From positions 1 through 11,382 of the forward strand of contig DAHE01000004.1 in NCBI GenBank assembly GCA_002508315.1: DNA of 11,382 nucleotides, given 5' to 3'. This stretch comes from Thermocladium sp. UBA166 (GTDB lineage: Archaea > Thermoproteota > Thermoprotei > Thermoproteales > Thermocladiaceae). The translations under genes were made by a program, and so were the position numbers. Positions 1 to 5,775 of the stretch are shown here, piece after piece. The notes under the pieces were generated by a model. It saw only the letters and a program-made list of their open reading frames with translations. It was not told the DNA's origin and ran no database searches. Numbering within the stretch: the stretch's first letter is position 1; each line of letters starts with the position of its first letter.

Positions 1-24
1 GGTTGTAGGCATCTCCACGCCATG

Positions 25-125
25 CACACCCACAACCACTCATCAAATAACAACACTCCCTCCATCCAATCAACACCCAACCCCCTCTCCACCACCAACA
101 ACACAGTCCCCCCACAAAACAAAAA
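25..125. other. Nearly G-free, C/A-rich tract
   Basis: Positions 25-105 contain no G at all on the + strand, and 107-125 contain none either, so the 101 bases hold a single G at 106. The tract is made mainly of C and A in short CCA, CAA and CCC runs without a fixed repeat unit. The flanking sequence and all genes here are G-rich on their sense strand, so this is a sharp local change in composition. No gene is convincing inside it. The function is unknown. A C-rich, G-poor transcript would be unstructured and could serve as a loading site for a termination factor or RNA-binding protein, but that is only analogy. Confidence 0.6.
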
Positions 126-178
126 GAGAATACAATTAAAGAACCTAACACTGAAAGGGGATCCAGTCCTGCTGGGGG

Positions 179-184
179 TTTAAT
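179..184 (+). promoter_or_regulatory. Candidate TATA box of the 208-306 small ORF
   Basis: TTTAAT is centred 26.5 bases ahead of the ATG at 208, the same spacing seen for the well-supported leaderless genes in this window. The box is less perfect than TTTAAA and short A/T hexamers are common, so it could be chance. Confidence 0.3.
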
Positions 185-207
185 TGCCTACCCTTGCCGT
201 TCCATTA

Positions 208-306
208 ATGAGCAGCATTACATGGAATACTTCCGTTAAAGGCCACGGAGGCCGGCACAGCCATTCAATAAAGTGGCCCCTCCGCATTTGGCTAATAATT
301 AAATAG
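208..306 (+). CDS. Candidate leaderless 32-aa microprotein
   Basis: A 32-codon frame starts with ATG at 208 (MSSITW...) and ends with TAG at 304-306. The only support is position: a TATA-like box is centred 26.5 bases upstream, exactly where this genome's leaderless genes have theirs. The peptide is basic, with five His/Lys/Arg-rich positions in the middle, and ends in a short hydrophobic stretch (IWLIIK). It resembles no family I know. Its stop codon lies inside the TATA region of the glycosyltransferase gene, so transcription of one could interfere with the other. It may equally be a non-coding leader or a chance frame. Confidence 0.25.
   Translation: MSSITWNTSVKGHGGRHSHSIKWPLRIWLIIK
299..305 (+). 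promoter_or_regulatory. TATA box of the glycosyltransferase gene
   Basis: TTAAATA lies in an A/T-rich stretch (294-305) and is centred about 29 bases before the ATG at 331. That places the transcription start at or within a few bases of the start codon, so the message is probably leaderless. Confidence 0.55.
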
Positions 307-330
307 GGCTTAGCTGAGCGAAAGCCTAAA

Positions 331-1554
331 ATGGATGCAGTGTTGAGCGCAGCGTTTTACCCAGCTCCGTGCGGTGAAGGCAGTGCATCTGGGTTCAGGG
401 GCTGGCATGTTTATGCAGCTGCTGGGCTGGTAAAGCAGGGATTCCGCTCCATCGCAATGAACCCAGTGAGTTGCAGATCAGCATCGTTGGACGTAGTGGA
501 CGGGGTGCCTGTGCTGGGCATTCCCATAGATGTGGGACGTAGTTGGCCTCTCAAGGCAATTAATGGGGCAATTAAGGGATTGCTTGGGTATGATGCAGAG
601 CTAGGCGGAATATCGCTCTCTTACGGAGAGGTCCTACGTGATCTATCGGAGGGAGCCGTGCTTTACTTGCATGGATATCACAGAAGAAGCGAGGCTTGGG
701 TGGCTTTGAGGAAGCTGTCCCCATCCATGAGCGGGGAGACTAGGCTAATCCTTCAAAACCACGCATCCCCTCCTCCTCACGGCTTACGTAACGGTAGTCC
801 CATCCGTAAGGCGCTCTGGTATGCTAGAGAGAACGAGTTACGGAGGCTACGGGCCTTCTTCTTTGCATTGACGGAGGCTGAGAAGAGGTACTTGGAGGGG
901 CTGGGAGCGGAGTTTGTTAAGGTTAGGCCTATGGCCGTTGATTTCGGCTCCCTAACACCAATAGATGAGAGGAGAAAAGCAACCATAAAGAGAGCGTTGG
1001 GGTTGGATGAGAACTCAATCTACGTGGTGATGTATGGGGGAGGACTTGAGAAGGGATCGCACTACGCTCCATTAATCCATAGCGAGCTTCAAAGGCGATT
1101 CAAGGCAAGTTTAATAGTGACGGGCATACCGGATCACCAGGAGGGAGTATTTAGGTGGCTGAAATCTCATGGAGTGACGGCATTCCTAAAACTGCCCCAC
1201 GCTGATTACTTGAAGCTGGTGGCTGCATCTAGTGTGTTCATAATGCCGGCTAGGAGCAGCATAATGTATGGCGGAGTGACTGTTTCCGTAATGGAGGCAT
1301 TGGCTATGGGAATCCCGGTTGTGTCCCCAACTCTAATTCACTTCCCTGAAACGAATAGGTTGAAGGAGGTGGGAGCCGCCACGCGTTTCATTGATGAGCC
1401 GAGGGATTTACGGGCCTTCTTAGATGAACTCATGTGGGTATTGGAGAATAGGGATGACTTCAATCCAAGCAGAATACACGAATTGGGGCGGCTCTACTAC
1501 TCCTGGGAAGCTTTCTCGAGGGACTTCAAGGAAGCGTTGGCGAGCCTGGGTTAA
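331..1554 (+). CDS. GT4-like family glycosyltransferase
   Basis: This 407-residue protein has the layout of a GT-B glycosyltransferase: a divergent N-terminal acceptor domain (about 1-205) and a conserved C-terminal nucleotide-sugar domain (about 225-370). The clearest signature is around 296-335: VAASSVFIMP, then VMEALAMGIPVVSP, which is the group 1/GT4 donor-binding segment with Glu322. YVVMYGGGLEKG (231-242) matches the start of the C-terminal domain, with a Lys that usually contacts the donor phosphate. The first Glu of the usual EX7E motif is replaced by Gly314. No signal peptide or membrane segment is visible, so it is probably cytosolic or peripheral. Donor and acceptor cannot be told from the sequence; surface glycan or glycolipid assembly is a reasonable guess. 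It stands alone, with its own promoter and a hairpin after the stop. The ATG at 331 is supported by TATA spacing. Confidence 0.8.
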   Translation: MDAVLSAAFYPAPCGEGSASGFRGWHVYAAAGLVKQGFRSIAMNPVSCRSASLDVVDGVPVLGIPIDVGRSWPLKAINGAIKGLLGYDAELGGISLSYGEVLRDLSEGAVLYLHGYHRRSEAWVALRKLSPSMSGETRLILQNHASPPPHGLRNGSPIRKALWYARENELRRLRAFFFALTEAEKRYLEGLGAEFVKVRPMAVDFGSLTPIDERRKATIKRALGLDENSIYVVMYGGGLEKGSHYAPLIHSELQRRFKASLIVTGIPDHQEGVFRWLKSHGVTAFLKLPHADYLKLVAASSVFIMPARSSIMYGGVTVSVMEALAMGIPVVSPTLIHFPETNRLKEVGAATRFIDEPRDLRAFLDELMWVLENRDDFNPSRIHELGRLYYSWEAFSRDFKEALASLG

Positions 1555-1589
1555 GGACCACCAATAACTAAAAACTTTACTCAATCCCT

Positions 1590-1608
1590 AGAGGAGATTA
1601 TTTCCTCT
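1590..1608 (+). terminator. Candidate terminator after the glycosyltransferase gene
   Basis: AGAGGA (1590-1595) pairs perfectly with TCCTCT (1603-1608) across a seven-base loop, 36 bases after the stop codon. The following bases are T-rich (TCTTAATCATTAATC). Archaeal termination relies mainly on U-rich sequence, so the hairpin may only be accessory. Confidence 0.4.
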
Positions 1609-1744
1609 TCTTAATCATTAATCAATTCGTGCCCCCATGAGTGGCAATCGAGGAGGCTTGGCTGAGCAATTTTAGAATGCCAAGAGGCATTTACGGTGTA
1701 CGATCTATCCAAGCTTGAACTTATCTCATGCTCGGCTCAGCATG

Positions 1745-1752
1745 TTTTTAAA
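1745..1752 (+). promoter_or_regulatory. TATA box of the HIT-ATPase operon
   Basis: TTTTTAAA is a strong archaeal TATA match. Its core TTTAAA (1747-1752) is centred 33.5 bases before ATG 1783 and 51.5 before ATG 1801, predicting a short leader. It would lie inside the coding sequence if the upstream GTG at 1696 were used. A weaker box, ATTTTA at 1669-1674, is 24.5 bases from that GTG. Confidence 0.5.
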
Positions 1753-1782
1753 GCGGCGCGGAATGATTCCGGCGATCACTGC

Positions 1783-2328
1783 ATGCAGGATTATAATGGC
1801 ATGGACGTGCTGTTCTCGCCGTGGAGGTATGATTATATAAAGAGCGCCGTGAAGAATGAGCTTGGATGCTTCATTTGCTCCTATGTCAAGGATGATAGGG
1901 ACGACGATAATTTGGTGGTGTTCAGGGGCAGGAGGTGCGTCGTATTGATGAATAAGTACCCATATAATAGGGGGCACGTGATGATCGCCCCGTACAGGCA
2001 TGTTCCCTCGCTGGAGGATTTGAGCGATGATGAATTGATGGATTGCTCCCGCCTCATTTTGGCCGTGATGAAGGCGGAGGAGGATGTATTATCCCCCGAT
2101 GATTTCAACGTTGGTATAAACGTGGGAAGAGTCGCTGGGGCTGGGTTGGAGGAGCACATGCACGTGCACGTCATACCCAGGTGGATCGGGGATGCAGGCG
2201 CCGCTCCGTCCAGTTACGGATTCAGCGATGTGGAGAGGGATATGAAGGCGATAATGCTTAAACTGAGGGGTAGGCTGGGGGTCTTGGTCTACAATGATAG
2301 TGACGGCGAAGAAATTCATACCGATTGA
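1783..2328 (+). CDS. HIT-family nucleotide hydrolase/transferase
   Basis: The 181-residue product carries the histidine triad HMHVHVI at 125-131 (His125, His127, His129 counted from ATG 1783), the nucleotide-phosphate catalytic motif of HIT proteins. It also has FSPWRYDYI near the start, a CxxC pair (Cys29, Cys32) that with a downstream His often binds zinc in this family, and KYPYNRGHVMIAPYRH (58-73), typical of the Ap4A hydrolase/phosphorylase-like branch. The expected reaction is hydrolysis or transfer on a nucleotide phosphoramidate or dinucleoside polyphosphate; the substrate is unknown. The frame is open back to a GTG at 1696, which would add 29 residues. I prefer 1783, or ATG 1801 where family proteins usually begin, because a strong TATA box lies in between. 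Its 3' end overlaps the next gene by 35 bases. Confidence 0.85.
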   Translation: MQDYNGMDVLFSPWRYDYIKSAVKNELGCFICSYVKDDRDDDNLVVFRGRRCVVLMNKYPYNRGHVMIAPYRHVPSLEDLSDDELMDCSRLILAVMKAEEDVLSPDDFNVGINVGRVAGAGLEEHMHVHVIPRWIGDAGAAPSSYGFSDVERDMKAIMLKLRGRLGVLVYNDSDGEEIHTD

Positions 2329-2524
2329 AACCAAGCTTCAAGAAGTGAGGCAACCAGTCATGGAGACGGGCAAGCTAATCGATAGGATTGGGGAGGTGAT
2401 AGACTCCTTGATAGGCGATGTAGAGAAGAGGGGCCACGTAATAAACATGGGGATATCAGTGTCGCCCCTGAGCGTAGGCAGCATTAATGGGCTGTTGGTG
2501 GTTGTCTGGGCGATGCTTCAATGA
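2294..2524 (+). CDS. 76-aa protein of unknown function, translationally coupled
   Basis: I do not recognise this family. The ATG at 2294 lies inside the end of the HIT gene (35-base overlap in another frame). The stop TGA (2522-2524) overlaps the ATG of the ATPase gene (2521) as ATGA. This double overlap argues that the frame is translated and linked in function to both neighbours. Residues 20-46 look like a charged amphipathic helix (METGKLIDRIGEVIDSLIGD), and the C-terminus (about 64-75) is hydrophobic (INGLLVVVWAML), possibly a membrane contact or a packing strand. It could be a partner or regulator of the ATPase. No strong Shine-Dalgarno sequence is seen, which fits coupling by re-initiation. 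Confidence 0.6.
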   Translation: MIVTAKKFIPIETKLQEVRQPVMETGKLIDRIGEVIDSLIGDVEKRGHVINMGISVSPLSVGSINGLLVVVWAMLQ

Positions 2525-3573
2525 TTCGCAAGATCTGCGCGAGCAACTTCAAGGCGATAGGCGAGAAGTGCATTGGTGTGGGGCGAGGATTGAACTTAGT
2601 GGTGGGCCCCCCAGCCTCTGGTAAGAGCAGCATGATGGAATCCCTCGCGTTCCTTATGCAGAGCAAGGGGGAGGACTGGTTAATCACGGAGGGAAACTTC
2701 CTCGTGATACATGATTTACTGGACGTGATAAACGGAATGGATGCGTCGAAAATCATGGGCATGGGGATTGAGGTCGACGTGGATGACTTCATGAAAAGCT
2801 TCCTCGAGCCGAGTGGAGTGACGGCTGGTGCAATAGAGTATGAGTATAAGTACAGGCACTCAGATGGGTGGGTTTCGCAAACGGTCAAGATTGATGGGGA
2901 GGAGATCGCATTCGAGAAGGACGGGGATGGCGGCATCATGACCAGGCCAAGGCCCCTGAGGCTATGCACCCCACCGGCATACGTGATGCACGAGGATGCA
3001 TTGATGCCGTGCGAGAATTCAAGCGAGGTGGGGAGGGCTCAGGCGGCTTTATTCGCGTTAAGGCAGTCCCTGCGGGATCGCTTCTTCTTCCTAGGCGAGA
3101 ACAGGGTGGCTTGGTGGAAGAGGACCTTCGAGACCACGGTGGACCTACCAACTCATTCCGTGGGAGGGGATGGCCAATACACTATTCATTTTCTCTCCAT
3201 GATACTAACCAAGCCGGAGTACTCGGAGGGGGCTCAAGCAGTGAAGTCCATGCTATTCAGGCTGGGAGTGGATGACGTGACGGCGGGATTCGTGGAGCCC
3301 AATAGGGTGTCGGGCTACATATCCATGAGGGGAAGATGGGGTCCCCTCTATCACGCGGGGCTAGCCATTAGGTCGCTCCTCCCATTACTGGTTCAATTGG
3401 TTATATCGCCCAGGGGATCCACCGTGGTCGTGGATGGAATCGATATTGGATTGAATGAGGAATGGCTGGAGTCAGTGATCGATATTCTACTGGAGGCAAG
3501 TAAGGACCTGCAGATAATAGCTACGTCTAGGCACGCCACAAAAAGAAGCGGGGTGAACTTGGTGACCCTATGA
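2521..3573 (+). CDS. RecF/SMC-like AAA ATPase without coiled coil
   Basis: The 350-residue protein starts like the N-terminal lobe of ABC-type ATPases of the RecF/SMC/OLD group: IRKICASNFKAIGE, then a Walker A loop GPPASGKSS at 29-37. Downstream are SVGGDGQYTIHFL (213-225), matching the conserved segment of AAA_15/AAA_21-type proteins, a degenerate signature region (HAGLAIRSLLPLL, 278-290), a Walker B strand GSTVVVDGID (299-308) and an IIATSRH switch segment (332-338). The middle (about 60-200) is short, with no long coiled coil and no TOPRIM nuclease domain, so this is a stand-alone ATPase. The catalytic Glu that normally follows the Walker B Asp is Gly306, although Asp308 is near. Such proteins often act on DNA or as the motor of defence or toxin pairs. 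The actual role is unknown. It is the last gene of the HIT operon. Confidence 0.75.
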   Translation: MIRKICASNFKAIGEKCIGVGRGLNLVVGPPASGKSSMMESLAFLMQSKGEDWLITEGNFLVIHDLLDVINGMDASKIMGMGIEVDVDDFMKSFLEPSGVTAGAIEYEYKYRHSDGWVSQTVKIDGEEIAFEKDGDGGIMTRPRPLRLCTPPAYVMHEDALMPCENSSEVGRAQAALFALRQSLRDRFFFLGENRVAWWKRTFETTVDLPTHSVGGDGQYTIHFLSMILTKPEYSEGAQAVKSMLFRLGVDDVTAGFVEPNRVSGYISMRGRWGPLYHAGLAIRSLLPLLVQLVISPRGSTVVVDGIDIGLNEEWLESVIDILLEASKDLQIIATSRHATKRSGVNLVTL

Positions 3574-3616
3574 TGGACCCCAATCATTCCAACCCCTCCC
3601 CGCCCTAAAGGTCAAG

Positions 3617-3635
3617 ATTTCTCTTTCATTTTATC
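3617..3635 (+). terminator. T-rich termination region after the ATPase gene
   Basis: A pyrimidine-rich stretch (ATTTCTCTTTCATTTTAT) 44 bases after the ATPase stop codon fits U-tract dependent archaeal termination. It lies between convergent genes, and no convincing hairpin precedes it. Confidence 0.4.
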
Positions 3636-3690
3636 ATGGCAAGGAAAGGCAGCCTCTCCTCGGCATAATGGTTCCCAACAGCATGGCTGA

Positions 3691-4008
3691 CTAAGCGGCG
3701 CGCCTATCCGAGGAACCCACGCGTGCCTTGTACATCAATTTTCCCCTCTCATCTAGTTTCTTCATGAGGAGCCCGGCGGCCGTTAATTGCTCCACGGCGG
3801 ATAGAAGCTTTGCCGCGCTTAGGCCCCTTTCCTTACCCCAAGCCATTAACTCCTCCTTACTCACTCCTTCCCTGCTTACTATGAAGGACAGCAAGTCATC
3901 CGCCGCTCCCCCAGGCCCCGAGGCTTGACGCTGCTCCTCCGGGGAACCGAATAGAAATGACGTTATGCTGGCATCACTGCCCTTCTCCTTCTTGGACTTC
4001 CTAGGCAC
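3691..4008 (-). CDS. Small basic winged-helix protein
   Basis: The 105-residue product has a lysine-rich N-terminus (PRKSKKEKG), a flexible Gly/Pro/Ser linker (about 21-36), and a predicted winged helix at about 37-96. This runs DDLLSFIVSREGVSKEELMA (first helices), LSAAKLLSAVEQLTAAGLL (recognition helix), then KKLDERGKLMYKA (wing). That layout resembles small archaeal DNA- or RNA-binding proteins and, loosely, ribosomal protein S25e, but I cannot assign it to a named family. It may be a chromatin or transcription factor. The GTG start at 4008 is supported by TATAAA centred 25.5 bases upstream on this strand. It is a single gene, convergent with the ATPase operon. Confidence 0.6.
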   Translation of the reverse strand: MPRKSKKEKGSDASITSFLFGSPEEQRQASGPGGAADDLLSFIVSREGVSKEELMAWGKERGLSAAKLLSAVEQLTAAGLLMKKLDERGKLMYKARVGSSDRRAA

Positions 4009-4374
4009 GAGTTAACCCAGCCCAGCTCAATATAAACTTTCCTTGACAATGGCGACCCAGCCATGAAGACCAAAAAGGGAATCTGACCTCCCCCGCCTCA
4101 AAACCATAGGAGAGCCTTCGCCCTCCATCCCCTCCCCGCCCCCAAGGAGGGGGCACTGAGTCTTGGTTATGCTTTAACTTGACCCCACTCCACAGTGAAG
4201 CTCTGGGAGCGGTAAGGGCTTCATCATGGCCATCACCGCCTCATCCGCCCCTACCCTTAAATGATCGATTCCCTCCCACGTTTAGGTGAGGGATGAAGCT
4301 TATGATTTTTAGGATTATTGATGAAACCCCTTCCATTGCCTCTAGTCTACACTTTCATGGAGTGCGCGGTGTAG
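4009..4374. other. Gene-free region of 366 bases
   Basis: No convincing gene was seen. It contains the promoter of the winged-helix gene (TATAAA 4031-4036, minus). It also has a GC hairpin, GCCCCC (4138-4143) with GGGGGC (4149-4154), and a TGAAGC/GCTTCA inverted pair around 4195-4222. At its right end CTACAC (4347-4352) pairs with GTGTAG (4369-4374), directly after the stop codon of the dehydrogenase gene. The last may assist termination of that gene on the minus strand. A box C-like ATTGATGA near 4316 has no matching D box, so I do not call a C/D RNA. Confidence 0.5.
4031..4036 (-). promoter_or_regulatory. TATA box of the winged-helix gene
   Basis: TTTATA on the minus strand (TATAAA on plus) is centred 25.5 bases before the GTG at 4008, predicting a leaderless message. 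Confidence 0.6.
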
Positions 4375-5343
4375 TCACACATACTCGCTTCTATTAACTA
4401 GGTTTTTGGCGTCGCCTCCCTCCAGGAATTTTACCACGTTAACCACGGCGCTCATCATAACCTCCCTACCCACTTCATCGCTGTAAGTGGCGCCGCCGGC
4501 TATGTGGGGGGTCCCAAGCACGTTGGGAAGCGAGTGTAGTCCCGTTCTTGTCTTCATCACCGACTCGCCGGATCCGTAGTTCCACCAAACGTCCGTGCCG
4601 AACCTAATGCCGGGCCTTCTCTTCAATTCCTCATATAAGTCCTCCTCAACTATCACCTCTCCCCTGCCCACGTTGACCAATATCGATTCATCCTTCATAT
4701 TCCCCAAGAACTCCCTCCCTATAATGCCCCTCGTCTCCTTCGTGAGGGGAAGAGACACTATCACCACATCCGCCCTACCTGCCAGCCTCGGCGCATCAAT
4801 GGATGGGTGGACCTCATCTATGCCCGGCGCCGGCGCGCCGCTCCTGTTTACGCCTATCACCCTCATCTTGAATCCCTCCTTACCTATCCTGGCCGCCTCA
4901 CCGCCTATGCCCCTGGTTCCAAAAACCATGAGCGTCTTCCCATGTATTAGGTAAGGTTTGGAGTAAGGACTTGATATGTACGCGGATCTGTTCGGCGTCG
5001 TGTTATTCAATCCCTTGGCGAGGGCCAGCACCAAGCCCCACGCGAACTCCGCCACAGGTCTTGAGTAGGCACCTGCATTGCTCAGCACAGCAACGTGGGG
5101 AGGTATTGCGTTAAATCGTAGATGATCCACCCCCGCGGAGAATGTCTGTATGGCGCGGAGCCCCCGCAGCTTGTCCATTATGGCTAACAAGTCCAAGTCA
5201 CCCATGCACCAACAAAGCAGTGCAGCGGCCCTAGCCATGGTTTCCCCATCAGCATCGCGCACCGTCCTTGCTTGGAAGCCGTGATCCTCCAAGTACTTTA
5301 CCGCCTCTCCATGCAAGGGGATTGTAGTCAAAATTACATCCAT
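4375..5343 (-). CDS. D-2-hydroxyacid dehydrogenase
   Basis: The 322-residue protein has the two-domain fold of the D-isomer specific 2-hydroxyacid dehydrogenases, which interconvert 2-oxoacids and D-2-hydroxyacids with NAD(P)H. The substrate domain shows FSAGVDHL (68-75). The Rossmann domain begins KTLMVFGTRGIGGEAARIG (136-154). ILVNVGRGEV (221-230) holds the catalytic Arg227, and GTPHIAGG (277-284) the catalytic His280. After the second nucleotide-binding strand comes GVNRSG (164-169), with no acidic residue, which favours NADP(H). The usual DVxxxEP segment carrying the catalytic Glu reads DVWWNYGSG (251-259). Glyoxylate/hydroxypyruvate reductase or phosphoglycerate dehydrogenase-like activity are both possible. 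The frame also has an ATG at 5352, but TTAATA centred 25.5 bases before ATG 5343 favours the inner start. Confidence 0.85.
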   Translation of the reverse strand: MDVILTTIPLHGEAVKYLEDHGFQARTVRDADGETMARAAALLCWCMGDLDLLAIMDKLRGLRAIQTFSAGVDHLRFNAIPPHVAVLSNAGAYSRPVAEFAWGLVLALAKGLNNTTPNRSAYISSPYSKPYLIHGKTLMVFGTRGIGGEAARIGKEGFKMRVIGVNRSGAPAPGIDEVHPSIDAPRLAGRADVVIVSLPLTKETRGIIGREFLGNMKDESILVNVGRGEVIVEEDLYEELKRRPGIRFGTDVWWNYGSGESVMKTRTGLHSLPNVLGTPHIAGGATYSDEVGREVMMSAVVNVVKFLEGGDAKNLVNRSEYV

Positions 5344-5365
5344 CGCTGCCATCTAGACAACAGGC

Positions 5366-5371
5366 TATTAA
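5366..5371 (-). promoter_or_regulatory. TATA box of the dehydrogenase gene
   Basis: TTAATA on the minus strand (TATTAA on plus) is centred 25.5 bases before ATG 5343 and only 16.5 before ATG 5352. The spacing selects the inner start and predicts a leaderless message. Confidence 0.5.
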
Positions 5372-5394
5372 GCGTTTAGGGTTTAGGCGATTAG

Positions 5395-5690
5395 GCTGAA
5401 GCGACTTGCCCCGTTGGAAGCACGGGGGCCCGGGCCCGGCGGGAGCAGATCCATTGCTGGCTCGCCTCCATTCATGAAGACCAATCCCACTCCCTGGACC
5501 GCCGCTGGGGGCGTGCTTCACAAAAGGACGGCAAGCTGATCTCCTTGCTGACGGCTCCCCGCCTTGAGGGGTTTCTGGCCCCAGCTGGAGCTATCATCTA
5601 CCTGGAGCCCCTCACTGGGTCGGCGCCACATCAATGCCCCCGCCGGCAACTGGCAGCGCGCTCATCGCCTGCTGGACCAGCCACACGCCA
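5395..5690 (-). other. GC-rich block: possible structured RNA or decayed gene
   Basis: These roughly 300 bases are much richer in G+C than their A/T-rich flanks. On the minus strand an A/T-rich promoter-like sequence (5706-5720, TTTTTAATTTTATTA) lies about 25 bases before the block. Nested complementarity exists: 5405-5410 with 5530-5535 (CTTGCC/GGCAAG), 5417-5424 with 5512-5519 (GAAGCACG/CGTGCTTC), 5437-5442 with 5499-5504 (CGGCGG/CCGCCG) and 5450-5453 with 5495-5498. Together these suggest a long irregular hairpin, but GC-rich DNA gives such matches by chance. SRP RNA (GGAAGGGAGCA-type helix 8) and RNase P RNA (GAGGAAAGTCC) hallmarks were not found. The strand is uncertain. Protein-like frames exist on both strands, but they lack usable starts or are interrupted. 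Confidence 0.35.
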
Positions 5691-5733
5691 ACTCCAAGAA
5701 TAACTAATAAAATTAAAAACTTCTTGCCGCCAT
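5612..5733 (-). pseudogene. Possible frameshifted 40-aa membrane peptide gene
   Basis: ATG at 5733 opens a frame that stops after six codons (MAARSF, TAA). Shifting by one base within the T5 run at that point gives a 40-residue product. It is hydrophobic (LILLVILGVGVWLV), then short and polar, ending at TGA 5612-5614. A TATA-like sequence (TATTAT, about 5754-5759) is 23.5 bases before the ATG. The product could be a single-pass membrane peptide made by slippage at TTTTT, a recently broken gene, or a sequencing error. T-rich DNA always encodes hydrophobic residues, so the membrane segment alone is weak evidence. The frame overlaps the GC-rich block. Confidence 0.25.
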
Positions 5734-5775
5734 TGTGGATTTAAAGAAGGGAGATAATATCCCATTGCGGGCATT

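Noticed and set aside
1..166. Open minus-strand frame through the G-free tract
   Set aside because: The frame has no ATG start after its upstream stop and encodes an improbable run of Trp, Cys, Val and Leu that simply reflects the G/T-rich composition; codon use is unlike the real genes.
1696..1782. GTG start adding 29 residues to the HIT protein
   Set aside because: Family proteins begin near the WRYDYI motif, and a strong TATA box lies inside this extension. A weaker box at 1669-1674 means it is not fully excluded.
2964..3275. 103-codon plus-strand frame inside the ATPase gene
   Set aside because: It lies wholly within the conserved ATPase coding sequence in another frame and has composition typical of a shadow frame.
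4174..4233. 19-aa minus-strand frame with a TATA-like box 26 bases upstream
   Set aside because: It is very short, has no recognisable content, and short A/T boxes near ATG codons occur often by chance.
4316..4345. C/D box small RNA
   Set aside because: A box C-like TTGATGA is present, but no D box (CTGA) or C'/D' pair follows at suitable spacing.
5249..5521. 90-codon minus-strand frame upstream of and overlapping the dehydrogenase
   Set aside because: It overlaps the real dehydrogenase in another frame, has low-complexity Pro/Gly/Arg content and no promoter at the right distance.
5395..5690. SRP RNA or RNase P RNA gene
   Set aside because: The conserved helix 8 sequence of SRP RNA and the conserved regions I and V of RNase P RNA were not found on either strand; the similarity of GGGAGCAG near 5441 to SRP RNA is too short and lacks the GGAA loop.
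5395..5703. 102-codon plus-strand open frame across the GC-rich block
   Set aside because: It lacks a plausible ATG or GTG start, and GC-rich DNA gives long frames by chance; Arg codons are mostly CGN, unlike the neighbouring genes.
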